Shown in pieces: positions 45,379 through 58,175 of a stretch of DNA of 64,000 nucleotides (position 1 is the stretch's first letter; each line of letters starts with the position of its first letter). A program made the position numbers and the translations under genes. This stretch comes from Notolepis coatsorum (Eukaryota; Chordata; Actinopteri; Aulopiformes; Paralepididae), in assembly GCA_963971535.1 (NCBI GenBank), contig OZ020590.1, forward strand, positions 150,861,488 to 150,925,487, written 5' to 3'. The notes under the pieces are model-generated. The model saw only the letters and a list, made by a program, of their open reading frames with translations. It made no database searches and had not been told where the DNA came from.

Positions 45379-45414
45379 CCAATCATCTTTCTCTTTGTCT
45401 AATTAGTTGATTGG
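45379..45414 (-). promoter_or_regulatory. Gene E promoter: paired CCAAT boxes
   Basis: CCAAT on plus at 45379-45383 and on minus at 45410-45414, 112-147 bp upstream of the ATG at 45267. No TATA; the site reads gagctcacact. Confidence 0.45.
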
Positions 45415-45489
45415 AAACAGGTGGAAGGTGGTGAGGTTAATTTACTCACGAAAGGGGCTAGTCATTTGTGTGGTTTCAACTCGTGAACA

Positions 45490-47400
45490 GTGAGATGCGC
45501 AGTGGCATGTTTGTCCACTGGCTCTTACGATGTGCGCACTAAGCAAGGTAAGAAATAAATACAACAAACAATAAATAATAGAGAAGATGGTATATAGAAT
45601 ATTAGTCTATTCCACTATAGCTATCCGTCCAATTGGCTTTAGTTGTTATTTATTCATTCGCAGTGTGTAATGCTCACGATGCCTTGTTGAGTCAAAGTAA
45701 TTGTTAATGATACAAATATCCTATTTATTATAATTATTGAATTCCAAGGATGTCTGTAGAATCAATATGAACGCAATCACCAATGAAGCAGTTACCAGTT
45801 GAATCACCTGTGCATTGTATGGTACTATTGCACTTTAGTTACATGTCAAACTTCTTTTCGTTGTATGACACATTTTTATCGAATCTCATTTTGATAGTTG
45901 CAAATTGCTTTTGTGCTACCTGTTGAATATCTCCCCCATAGGAGTCAGCACAATTCAAGGTGCAATGCTTAAGTTTCCAATAATGTCATCGTCCATACTG
46001 TGTGTATGAAGGAGAAACTAAGAATCAGTAGAGTTTCTGGTTATCAACATTGCAAATCACATAGCCCCCATTCATTATTGGTGTGTAGATCAGTAGAAAA
46101 TAGTTCCTACATTAAACTGCTCACAAGGTCTGGTTTATCCTGAGTAACTGGGTCATGATTTCCAGAATGAGACATTGCTTTTTAGTTTTCCTAAACCGTT
46201 TGATGCCACAAACCAAGTGCCCTTCAGCTCTCTTGTATCGAGTGACAAGCTCTAGAGACATCTTTCAAAACTAGCAAATCACACAAACTATCTGGACGGA
46301 TATACTCTGGTAAGATGGAACATTTGGGGCAAACCTCCCCTTTAAGGCATGTTGTTTGTGTGCTACCAGGGTCGCGAGTAGTTGATATCAGGACTTATCC
46401 AAAAGACCATCTGCTGTAATGGTGAAGAACACTGGATGTTGCACCAATGACTCATTGTGCCAAGTTCTAGTGAATTAAAAATTAGATACAAGACAAGTTT
46501 TATTTGTAACGGCATACAGGTATACAGTGAAATGCGGGGGGTCTTGCCCGCAACGATGGGCATAATACAATAGTAATATATAATAAGAATCCAACCAATA
46601 GAGAGACATTGTGCAATAAACAAGTAAACAAAGTAGGGCATATCGGTACATGTACATGAGTTATTTACAGAGCATGGTAAGACATGCTAGGTTCTGTGGT
46701 AGTGCAGTACACAGTTAGCTACGGATGAGGCACTGGGTCTTTATGTACACTGCTATATTATAAAATCTCAAGTTATACTATACTATTCTTAAAGTGACCT
46801 TTCCTTCTGTAAAGTGTCTATAAGTGTGAGCGTGTGCAGCATGAGTGTGTGTGTGCTCATGTTAAAGTGGCTGCTAGTGTGTGAGCTTGTACAGTGTGTG
46901 TGTTGTGTGTGCTCATGGCATGCATTGTATTAGTGCATGTATTAGTATGTTGCTGGACACATCAGGAACTCCCCCTCAAGGACCCCAGAACCCACTGGTC
47001 TAGTCCCGCTTTATGAGGCTCAGTGTCCTGCCTAAAGACCCTTTGCTGCACCAGAGCCCAGGAACAAATCTAGATGATCAGCATAATTTCTACCAAATGG
47101 CCCACATACTGTACATAAATGAGGTACCACACAAAGTACTATTAAAAATATTTTTATTCTCAAATGCAGTCCATACAGGATTGTAGAGTGGAGACAACTA
47201 CTAATTTTTAAGTGATGTTTAAGCCAGGTAAACAGAAATTCACATCAATCGTCTTTCCTCCCTCCTGGATTAATAGAGCCAGCCTGGTTTCAACTCCTCA
47301 TTCAGACCTGTGGAGTCAGAAGGAATTTGACAGTTTTAATAAAGCAGTACATCTTGCAGAAATAAAAATTTAAATGATATTCATGACTATTGGAGCTTTC
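45490..47400. other. E-F intergenic spacer
   Basis: Most like the B-C spacer without its extra LINE. Carries the shared LINE tail (46485-46965) and the candidate gene F poly(A) signal (47153-47158, minus). No gene seen. Confidence 0.6.
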
Positions 47401-47516
47401 CGTGTTTGACAGGAATCCCGTCTGCCCCACATTGCAGAACATTTGACAAACTACACATTAGAGCCAATATTCAAACATTACAGGAACAGCCAACTATGGT
47501 CCCTGGGGTTTCTGCT

Positions 47517-49335
47517 TTAACTATAGTCACCTGGAGCTGCTGGTTGGTCTGGTAGCAGTGCTGTAGGTGTTGGACTGGATGTAGGACTGGTAAATAGTTT
47601 GCTTGGACCGGTGGGTAGTCCACCAGGGTTGGCACTTGGACCAGTAGGTAGTCCGCCAGGGTAGCCGCCTGGATCTGTGGCTGATCCACCAGGGTAGTCG
47701 CTTGGACCAGTGACTAGTTTGCTGGGGTTGCTGCTAGAGTGAGAAAGGCTATGCACCACGGGCTGCTGCTGATCGACATGGTAGCTAAGCTGTTGTGCAG
47801 GTGGCTGTTGCTGGTAGACAGGCTGCTTGTGGTAGCTTAGCTGTTGTGCAGGTGGCTGTTGCTGGTAGACCGGCTGCTTGTGGTAGCTTAGCTGTTGTGC
47901 AGGTGGCTGCTTGTGGTAACTAGGCTGCTTGTAGCTTGGCCGCGCAGGTTGCCGCTTGTTGTAGCTAGTCTGTGCAGGTTGCAGCCGTTGGTCACTAGGC
48001 TGCTTGTGGTAACTAGGCTGCTTGTAGCTTGGCCGCGCAGGTTGCCGCTTGTTGTAGCTAGTCTGTGCAGGTTGCAGCCGTTGGTCACTAGGCTGCTGTT
48101 GAGAGCTAGGCTGTGCATGTTGCTGCCGTTGGTCGCTAGGCTGCTTGTTGTAGCTAGGCTGTGCAGGTTGCTGCTGTTGGGAGCTAGGCTGCTTGTTGTA
48201 GCTAGACTGTGCAGGTTGCTGCTGTTGGGAGCTAGGCTGCTTGTTGTAGCTAGGCTGTGCAGGTTGCTGCTGTTGGTAGCTAGGCTGCTTGTTGTAAGCA
48301 GGTTGCTGCTGTTGGGAGCTAGGCTGCTTGTTGTAAGCAGGTTGCTGCTGTTGGGAGCTAGGCTGCTTGTTGTAGCTAGGCTGTGCAGGTTGCTGCTGTT
48401 GGGAGCTAGGCTGCTTGTAGCTAGGCTGTGCAAGTTGCTGCTGTTGGGAGCTAGGCTGCTTGTGGGAACCAAGCTGCCATGCAGGTTGTTGCCATTGGTA
48501 GCTAGGCTGCTTGTGGGAGCTAAACTGCTGTGCAGGTTGCTGCTGTTGGGAGCTTGGCTGCTGTTGAGAGCTAGGCTGTGCAGGTTGCTGCTGTTGGGAG
48601 CTTGGCTGATGTTGAGAGCTAGGCTGTGCAGGTTGCTGCTGTTGGGAGATAGGCTGCTTGTAGCTAGGCTGTGCATGTTGCTGCCGTTGGTCGCTAGGCT
48701 GCTTGTTGTAGCTAGGCTGTGCAGGTTGCTGCTGTTGGGAGCTAGGCTGCTTGTTGTAGCTAGACTGCAGGTTGCTGCTGTTGGGAGCTAGGCTGCTTGT
48801 TGTAGCTAGGCTGTGCAGGTTGCTGCCGTTGGTCGCTAGGCTGCTTGTTGTAGCTAGGCTGTGCAGGTTGCTGCTGTTGGGAGCTAGGCTGCTTGTTGTA
48901 CCTCGGCTGTGCAGGTTGCTGCTGTTGGTAGCTAGGCTGTGCATGTTGCTGCCGTTGGTCGCTAGGCTGCTTGTTGTAGCTAGACTGTGCAGGTTGCTGC
49001 TGTTGGGAGCTAGGCTGCTTGTTGTAGCTAGGCTGTGCAGGTTGCTGCTGTTGGTAGCTAGGCTGTGCATGTTGCTGCCGTTGGTCGCTAGGCTGCTTGT
49101 TGTAGCTAGGCTGTGCAGGTTGCTGCTGTTGGGAGCTAGGCTGCTTGTAGCTAGGCTGTGCATGTTGCTGCTGTTGGGAGCTAGGCTGCTTGTGGGAACC
49201 AAGCTGCCGTGCAGGTTGTTGCCGTTGGTAGCTAGGCTGCTTGTGGGAGCTAAACTGCTGTGCAGGTTGCTGCTGTTGGGAGCTTGGCTGCTGTTGGTAA
49301 CTAGGCTGCTTGTTGTAGCTAAGCTGCTGTGCAGG
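47517..49335 (-). pseudogene. Remainder of gene F: array, two 17-residue units and tail
   Basis: Below the 2-bp deletion near 48767 the coding frame is one base off from the upstream frame. It ends with two PVYQQQPPAQQLSYHKQ-type units, HVDQQQPVVHSLSHSSS and the tail to APGDYS (TAA 47517-47519). A duplicated segment QPSDQRLQPAQTSYNKRQ occurs twice near 47940-48080. Confidence 0.7.
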
Positions 49336-52300
49336 TTACTGCTGTTGGGAGCTAGGCTGCTTGTTGTAGCTAGGCTGTGCAGGTTGCTGCTGCTGGGAGC
49401 TAGGCTGCTTGTTATAGCTAGGCTGTGCAGGTTGCTGCTGTTGTGAGCTAGGCTGCTTGTTGTAGCTAGGCTGCTGTTGGTAACTAGGCTGATGTTGGTA
49501 ACTAAGCTGCTGTGCAGGTTGCTGCTGTTGAGAGCTAGGCTGTTGGTGGGAGCTAGGCTGCTTGTTGTAGCTAGACTGCTGTGCAGGTTGTTGCCGTTGG
49601 TAGCTAGGCTGCTTGTGGGAGCTAAACTGCTGTGCAGGTTGCTGCTGTTGGTAACTAGGCCGTTTGTGGTAGCTAGGCTGCTGTGCATGTTGTTGTTGTT
49701 GGGAGCTAGGCTGCTTGTTGTAGCTAGGCTGTGCAGGTTGCTGCTGTTGAGAGCTAGGTTGCTTGTTGTAGCTAGGCTGTGCAGGTTGTTGCGTTTGGGA
49801 GCTAGGCTGCTTATGGGAGCTAAACTGCTGTGCAGGTTGCTGATTTTGGTAACTAGGTTGCTGCTGTTGGTAGCTAGGCTGCTGTGCAGGTTGCTGCTGT
49901 TGGGAGCTAGGCTGCTTGTTGTAGCTAGGCTGTGCAGGTTGCTGCTGTTGGGAGCTAGGCTGCTTGTTGTAGCTAGGCTGTGCATGTTGCTGCTGTTGGG
50001 AGCTAGGCTGTTTGTTGTAGCTAGGCTGTGCAGGTTGCTGCTGTTGGGAGCTAAGTTGCTGTGCAGGTTGCCACTGTTGGGAGCTAGGCTGCTGTGCAGG
50101 TTGCTGCTGTTGGGAGCTAAGTTGCTGTGCAGGTTGCCGCTGTTGGGAGCTAAGTTGCTGTGCAGGTTGCTGCTGTTGGGAGCTAGGCTGCTTGTTGTAG
50201 CTAGGCTGTGCAGGTTGTTGCTGTTGGGAGCTAGGCTGTTTGTTGTAGCTAGGCTGTGCAGGTTGCTGCTGTTGGGAGCTAGGCTGTGCAGGTTGTTGCT
50301 GTTGGGAGCTAGGCTGCTTGTTGTAGCTAGGCTGTGCAGGTTGTTGCTGTTGGGAGCTAGGCTGCTTGTTGTAGCTAGGCTGTGCAGGTTGTCGCTGTTG
50401 GAAGCTAGGCTGCTTGTTGTAGCTAGGCTGTGCAGGTTGTTGCTGTTGGAAGCTAGGCTGCTTGTTGTAGCTAGGCTGTGCAGGTTGCTGCTGTTGGGAG
50501 CTAGGCTGTGCAGGTTGTTGCTGTTGGAAGCTAGGCTGCTTGTGGGAGCTAGGCTGCTGTGCAGGTTGCTGCCGTTTGTTGTAGCTAGGCTGTGCAGGTT
50601 GCTGCTGTTGGGAGCTAGGTTGTGCAGGTTGTTGCTGTTCGTAGCTAGGCAGTTTATAGCTAGGCTGCTGTGCAGGTTGTTGCTGTTGAAAGCTAGGCTG
50701 CTGTGCAGGTTGTTGCTGTTGAGAGCTAGGCTGCTGTGCAGGTTGCTGATGTTGGAAGCTAGGCTGCTTGTTGTAGCTAGGCTGTGCAGGTTGCTGCTGT
50801 TGGGAGCTAGGCTGCTTGTTGTAGCTAGGCTGTGCAGGTTGTTGCAGTTGGGAGCTAGGCTGCTTGTTGTAGCTATGCTGTGCTGGTTGCTGCTGTTGGG
50901 AGCTAGGCTGCTTGTGGGAGCTAAGTTGCTGTGCAGGTTGCCGCTGTTGGGAGCTAGGCTGCTTGTTGTAGCTAGGCTGCTGTGCAGGTTGCTGCTGTTG
51001 AGAGCTAGGCTGCTTGTTGTAGCTAGGCTGTGCAGGTTGTTGCTGTTGGGATCTAGGCTGCTTGTTGTAGCTAGGCTGTGCAGGTTGTTGCTGTTGGAAG
51101 CTAGGCTGCTTGTTGTAGCTAGGCTGTGCAGGTTGTTGCTGTTGGGAGTTAGGCTGCTTGTTGTAGCTAGGCTGTGCAGGTTGTTGCTGTTGGGAGCTAG
51201 GCTGCTGTTGGGAGCTAGGCTGTGCTGGTTGCTGCTGTTGGGAGCTAGGCTGCTGTTGGGAGCTAGGCTGTGCTGGTTGCTGCTGTTGGGAGCTAGGCTG
51301 CTTGTGGGAGCTAAGTTGCTGTGCAGGTTGCCGCTGTTGGGAGCTAGGCTGTTTGTTGTAGCTAGGCTGTGCAGGTTGTTGCTGTTGGGAGCTAGGCTGT
51401 TTGTTGTAGCTAGGCTGTGCAGGTTGTTGCTGTTGGGAGCTAGGCTGCTTGTTGTAGCTAGGCTGTGCAGGTTGTTGCTGTTGGAAGCTAGGCTGTGCAG
51501 GTTGCTGCAGTTGGGAGCTAGGCTGCTTGTTGTAGCTAGGCTGTGCAGGTTGTTGCTGTTGAAAGCTAGGCTGTGCAGGTTGCTGCTGTTGGGAGCTAGG
51601 CCGCACATGTTGCTGCTGTTGGGAGCTAAGCTGCTGTGCAGGTTGCTGCTGTTGGGAGGTAGGCTGCTTGTTGTAGCTAGGCTGCTGTGCCCGTTGTTGC
51701 CGTTGGGAGCTAGGCTGCTTTCTGTAGCTAAGCTGCTGTGCAGGTTGCTGCTGTTGGTAGCTAGGCTGTTTGTTGTAGCTAGGCTGATGTGCCAGTTGTT
51801 GCCGTTGGGAGCTAGGCTGCTTTCTGTAGCTAAGCTGTGAAGGTTGCTGCTGCTGTGAGCTAGGCTGCTTGTTGTAGCTAGGCTGATGTGCCGGTTGTTG
51901 CCGTTGGTAGCTAGGCTGCTTGTTGTAGCTAAGCTGCTGTGCAGGTTGCTGCCATTGGTTGCTAGGTTGCCTTCTGTAGCTAAGCTGCTGTGCAAGTTGC
52001 TGCTGTTGGGAGCTAGGCTGCTTGTTGGAGCTAGACTGTGCAGGTTGCTGCAGTTGGGAGCTAGACTGCTGTGCAGGTTGCTGCTGTTGGGAGCTAGGCT
52101 GCTTGTTGTAGCTCGGCTGTGCAAGTTGCTGCTGTTGGGAGCTAGGCTGCTTGTTGTAGCTAGGCTGTGCAGGTTGTTGCCGTTGGGAGCTAGGCTGCTT
52201 GTTGTAGCTAGGCTGTGCAGGTTGTTGCCGTTGGTATCTAGGCTGCTTTCGGGAGCTAAGCTGCTGTGCAGGTTGCTGCCGTTGAGAGCTAGGTTGCTTG

Positions 52301-52942
52301 TTGTAGCTAGGCTGTGCAAGTTGCTGCTGTTGGGAGCTAGGCTGCTGTGCAGGTTGCTGCTGTGCAGGTTGCTGCTGTTGGTAGCTAGGCTGCTTGTTGT
52401 AACTAGGCTGCTGTTGGGAGCTAGGCTGCTTGTTGTAGCTTAGCTGCTTTGCAGGTTGCTGGTAACTAGGCTGACTGTTGGTACTTTCTTGACTAGCAAA
52501 TGAACCCGACTGGGAAGAATGTGAGCTAGAACTACTGAGCGATTTACTGGGATCATAACTGTTGAGGGAACCTGATATTGGACCATAACTACTAACAAGT
52601 GATTCATCATGAACATTAGAGCTACTGTAGGAAGGCTGGTAGAGTAATTCTGGCCCTGTAGCATCTCCAAGACTTTTAGCATCAGTCACAGACCTGTAAG
52701 CTGTTGATAGAAAACAATATCACATCAAGTAAATTCACAAGACTGACAATCAGGTTGTTCTTGAAAGGGTTAACTCACCGCTTGCATGATCTCTCAAATG
52801 TCTTCCAACAGTCAGCGAAGACAACAGCACCACTCTAAACAAAAACAAGTTAATTTAGATTAAACATTACTTATATCAGAATCACAACATTCCAACACAA
52901 TGGATCAAAACGTTACCTTAGAACAAGTCCTAGAGTTTGCAT
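49336..52942 (-). pseudogene. Gene F: repeat gene with a stop codon and a downstream frameshift
   Basis: Exons are 52917-52942 (MQTLGLVL plus two bases), 52779-52834 (56 nt, as in gene A) and 52700 downward. Introns are only 82 and 78 bp, the shortest in the array and free of insertions, so this copy shows the ancestral splice layout. The head lacks the TGTDTLTSS segment (SVTDAKSLGDATG, SLSSSSSHSSQSGSF, QPAKQLSYNKQ). The frame gives 1,148 residues and meets TAA at 49336-49338, where CAA is expected. The Gln frame then continues to about 48767, where a 2-bp deletion (tagactgcagg for tagactgtgcagg) puts the C-terminal tail out of phase. Two independent lesions argue for a pseudogene, although a protein of about 1,150 residues with a signal peptide could still be made. 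Confidence 0.75.
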
Positions 52943-53007
52943 CTGTCCCAAAAGCTACACAGATCCTGGCCCCTTTGTCCACTTTCAGCAAACCCACCCT
53001 GAACTGT

Positions 53008-53091
53008 CTTATATCCCAGGCCTCTTACGTTCAAGGTGATCTGCAGGTTTGTCAGCCAATCACCTTTCTCTTTGTCTAAGTAGTTGATTGG
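53008..53091 (-). promoter_or_regulatory. Gene F core promoter: TATA box and paired CCAAT boxes
   Basis: ATATAAG on the minus strand at 53008-53014, about 66-72 bp upstream of the ATG at 52942. CCAAT boxes lie at 53056-53060 (plus) and 53087-53091 (minus). Same arrangement as gene A. Confidence 0.55.
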
Positions 53092-53099
53092 AAACAGGT

Positions 53100-53892
53100 G
53101 GGTGTCGTGGTAAAGGTGTCTGGTTAATTGACTGTGGTGTTGGATTGATATCAATTGTTTTTGAACTCGGTCCATTTTACATCATTGACATTTATAGTCA
53201 TTTTCTATTTATTTTAATGTAGTAATGTGAGTCAGGAGGCTACATGCTTTCTTCAGGGCTCCATGAAGAGCAGCATACAGACTGCTGATTGTTAGCTAAC
53301 AAGAGTTACAAGCATCTGGGATAATTAGGTTCAGAGGAGGTCCATGAAGACACTCGAGTAAACAACACTCTCTCATGAAGTCAAACTATCCCACATCAAG
53401 ACTTTATTTAACAAGCACATGCTACTGTTTCTGTTTGTTTATTAAAACCGGTTGATAGAAGTGCCTATTTATGTGCAATACCCTTTCATTTTAATTATCC
53501 ATTCTATTAAAAAGAATAACTGAATTTAACTGAAACTCAACATTTTAACTGAATTCAAACTGAAACAAAAAATAACAATATATTTTTAATTTAAAAAAAA
53601 CGTTTTCGATATTATGAAAAACGAATATTCGAATAGCACTTTTGCTAGAAAGTCCCATCCTACTCATTACAATCATCATGATTGCAGCAGCTGGGGCTTA
53701 AGTGCCTTGCTCATCGGAACCTCAGTAATTGCTGTTCTGTTGAGGGAAAGGAGAAGGGGCTTCTTGTTTTCATGTTCTTCATCCATATGACTGTGTTTAC
53801 TAATGTTTCTTAAAGCCACAATCTGTGATTTTTGACCATATGAACGTGGCATATATTCACGTACATTATTGAGGAGTTATTATACGTTACTG
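53100..53892. other. Upstream flank of gene F
   Basis: Aligns with gene A upstream sequence as far as about 53409, then diverges into AT-rich sequence with no ORF. A short cgaatattcgaatagc fragment near 53620 may be a transposon end. Confidence 0.5.
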
Positions 53893-54661
53893 ATGTCGCA
53901 AGAACCAGAACCTGCAGATTGCTCCTGAGGAACGTCAGAAGGATCCGCCCCTTCCTGACAAAAGAAGCCTCCTCGTCCAATCAACAGTCATCTCTCGCCT
54001 CGACTACTGCAATGCACTGCTCGCTGGTCTACCGACCACCGCCACCAAGCCTCTTCAACTCATCCAGAATGCAGCCGCCCGCCTGATTTCCAACCTACCA
54101 AAGTCAGCCCGTATTAACCCGCTTCTTAGGGACCTGCACTGGCTCCCCATCGCCGCACAAATCCGCTTCAAGGCCCTCGACCTGGAATATCGCGTAGCGA
54201 AGGGAACAGCTCCTGTCTACCTCCGGTCAATGGTCTCTAACTACTGTACACACCCTCAAGACCCCTCCGCTCTACATTTTCTGCCCACCTCAGACCCACT
54301 CCTATCCGACCCCGGGAGGGTCATCAAAGAGAAGCCGCCTATTCTCTGTCCTCGCTCCACAATGGTGGAACAAACTTCCCACCGCAGTTAGGACGGCCGA
54401 AACCTGACCAATCTTTGGCCGTCGACTAAAGACACACTTCTTCAATCAATATCTGATTTTTTTTTAATAAATAACCTTCTTACTGTCCTCTACTGTCATG
54501 CACTCTTCCTAATATACTACCATACACTCAACACTGCAGCACTCAACTCTGAACACTGATGAACATTGTTACTCAGCTGATAGAGTTGTGCCCTTCCTAC
54601 TGACTTGTCGTACAAAACGTGTAAGTAGCTTTGGATATCAGCTAAGTGACTAAATGTAAAC
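53893..54661 (+). mobile_element. L2-like LINE 3' part
   Basis: The plus frame gives the C-terminal end of a reverse transcriptase: LVQSTVISRLDYCNALLAGLP, LIQNAAARLISNLPKSA, LHWLPIAAQIRFKALDL. Frameshifts follow. The 3' UTR ends in a tagctttggatatcagctaa-gtgactaaatgtaaa block, the mirror of the ends at 57904 and 61567. The protein is broken and the copy is 5' truncated. Confidence 0.8.
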
Positions 54662-55166
54662 ATAATGATGTGTGTAGATGGAAGGTACACTATTTGGAAC
54701 CTTCTTAATCCGTTGCAAATCGGAATATAGATCAGCTTTACTCCAAATGTTACTACTGTAACATAAACAAACCGTGTACAGCCACAACATACAGCGAGTA
54801 CATTTAAAAACTCTTTAGCTGGTGTCTAGTCAGTGTTAGTGTCAAAGCTCAGCCAATCAACTAAAGACTGAAAACATGTCTTCTGGTTTTCCGTTGTGGG
54901 GGGGGGGGGGCTACACGCTTGTTTACATTTGGATCACTGATTGGGTCTTTGACCCTGCACCCAGCTTATCTGTCATGCCCGTCTCCAGTATTCCCCCATG
55001 TGTTCCTGTGGAAATGAGTTGGATTACTTACCACCAGCTCCTGATTACGTGTTGCTGTTCTCTGTGGTGTATTTGCCCCGTATTGCTTCATCATGTGGCG
55101 TCTATTTATAGCCGACGGGCTGGTTTGTTGATGCAGAGAGTACTGTGGAGTTGTGCTTTGATCATG

Positions 55167-55168
<2 letters not shown>
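54662..55168. other. Non-coding, G-run near 54897-54910
   Basis: I see no gene. A G homopolymer of about 14 bases is embedded in otherwise unremarkable sequence. Confidence 0.4.
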
Positions 55169-56353
<1,185 letters not shown>

Positions 56354-56589
56354 TTAACTCTTTCTGTGCCAAAAACGAGAATTCTCGTGTTTCAAATCCA
56401 ACCGTTGAGCGCCAAAAACAAGTTTTTCTCGTTTTTAGATCCGTTTTAGTTTTTTTCCGATTTCCCCATTCTAAACACTTGCATGGACCTGCCTGTGTCT
56501 CCTTGGCACCGCTGCCTATGTTATAATTGCAATGACGATCGAATCCCGACAGGTGGCAGTATCGCCTACCTTTTGAACTGGGTCTCTAA

Positions 56590-56765
56590 TGCCCCTTTTC
56601 CACTGCATGGTACCTACTCGACTCTACTCTACTCTACTCTGCCTTTTCGGTTTTCCATTGCCAAAATACCTGGTACCGGGTACTTTTTTGGGTACTTTTT
56701 TAGTCCCTGCTCTGTCGAGGTTCCAAGCGGGTAGAAGTGGTACCAGAAAAGTGACGTGAAACACT
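56590..56765. repeat. Fish-type interspersed repeat (ccccttttccactgcatggt)
   Basis: Contains ctactcgactctactctact and repeated ggtacc/ggtac words. From memory this resembles a widespread teleost DNA-element end, but I cannot confirm the family. Confidence 0.35.
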
Positions 56766-57023
56766 GCAGACCACTGATTGGTCAGAAGAGAAAAGCGTCA
56801 CGCGTTGGAGCGTCCTGCACAAAACACAACACCGCCATCTTTATTTAGCCTAGCATAGGATTTCTTATTTGTTTGCAGCAGGAACAAGTGCAATAAACAA
56901 AAAAGGATACATTCACTGTGTATTCTGCCTCATTTATTGATGAAACAAAACCAACATCAACACAATTTACACAAAGGGCGGAGTCTCACAAAAAGATAGC
57001 TGATTTGTTAAGCTTGTTGTTAG

Positions 57024-57265
57024 AGGGGAGCTCCAGTAGCTCACCGCGTACCTCGGACGCTATTTCGGCGTCGGGGACAACCGTGCGCGTCACGGATCTG
57101 GGGTACACGAGTTCGACTCCCGGACTCGCCGTATTTTCTCAGAGTGTCTTTCCCCCGATCTATACCCCATTCAACCTGTTTCTGTCGGTCATGCTTGACC
57201 AGAAAAAGCGATAAACGCTAAAAGAACCAGCTGACTGGTCAAAGTTTAAAAAATAAATAAAAAAA
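57024..57265 (+). mobile_element. tRNA-derived SINE
   Basis: Flanked by a perfect 14-bp duplication AAGCTTGTTGTTAG (57010-57023 and 57266-57279). The head has an A-box-like tagctcaccgcg (about 57037-57048) and a B-box gttcgactcc (57111-57120) followed by cggactcgcc, as in a tRNA. The body is unrelated and the tail is A-rich (aaataaataaaaaaa). Pol III transcription and LINE-driven insertion are the known mode for such elements. Confidence 0.85.
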
Positions 57266-57432
57266 AAGCTTGTTGTTAGCTTATGTGCTAATGTGATTGC
57301 GTTTTACCATGGCTAGCGTACATAGCATGATCAATATAACTCGCTATTGATTGTTTGTACTAGTAACGTTAATGCTAGTAGAATAGACACAACATGAGGT
57401 AATCATCATCCATTTAAACCGGTTATTACCTA

Positions 57433-57597
57433 ATGTTAACGTTAGCAGAATAGACACAATGAGAGGTAACGTTAACGTTAGCAGAATACACAACGAGAGG
57501 TAAGGTTAACGTTAGCAGAATAGACACAACGAGAGGTACGTTAACGTTAGCAGAATAGACACAACGAGAGGTAATGTTAACGTTAGCAGAATAAACA
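57433..57597. repeat. 36-bp minisatellite, about 4.5 copies
   Basis: The unit includes gttaacgttagcagaatag followed by acacaacgagaggtaa. Copies differ by small indels. The unit holds the palindrome gttaac twice. Confidence 0.85.
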
Positions 57598-57860
57598 CAC
57601 TTCCCCCTCAAAGTGAAGTCAGCACACAGGCATCTGTCTGAGATTTGCTCACCTGAAACCTATTGTTTCCCATATTATAGCCAGACCCAATGCACACGAG
57701 TAATGGCGATCGCCATGGAACCACATGGATTATTAATTTTGGAAGGTCTATTTTAGGTCTATTTTACCGAACCTAAAACATGCTTTTGTATTGATCACAG
57801 CGTCGTATTTTACCGGACCTAAAACATGCTTTTGGTAACAATCGCAACTTCGTAAAACGA

Positions 57861-57878
57861 CCCCCCCCCCCCCCCCCT
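57861..57878. repeat. C homopolymer
   Basis: About 18 consecutive C on the plus strand. Confidence 0.95.
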
Positions 57879-57903
57879 TTGATGATTTTGTGAAGAAGCA
57901 TCT

Positions 57904-58175
57904 ATATTTAGATTTAGATTTAGATTTTGTCATTTAGCTGACGCTTTTATCCAAAGCGACTTACAAGTTCTGTACGACAAGTCATCAGGAAGGGTACAAC
58001 TCTATCAGCTGAGTAACAATGTTCATCAGAGTGTTGCGTGTTACAGTGTAGGCTAGTTTATTAGGACAAGTGCATGAAAGTAAGGTTAGTTAGGGTTAGA
58101 TCTTTTTATTATTATTTCAGATAATGGTTTAAGAAGTGCGTCTTTAGTCGACGGCGAAAGATTGGGCGGGTTTCG
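57904..58175 (-). mobile_element. L2-like LINE 3' tail, minus strand
   Basis: Carries gacgcttttatccaaagcga followed by cttacaagttctgtacgaca, then tctttagtcgacggcgaaag. It is the reverse complement of the LINE end at 54400-54661. 3' UTR only. Confidence 0.7.

Noticed and set aside
57024-57125. Functional tRNA gene
   Set aside because: A and B boxes are present, but there is no complete cloverleaf, and target duplications and an A-rich tail show a SINE.
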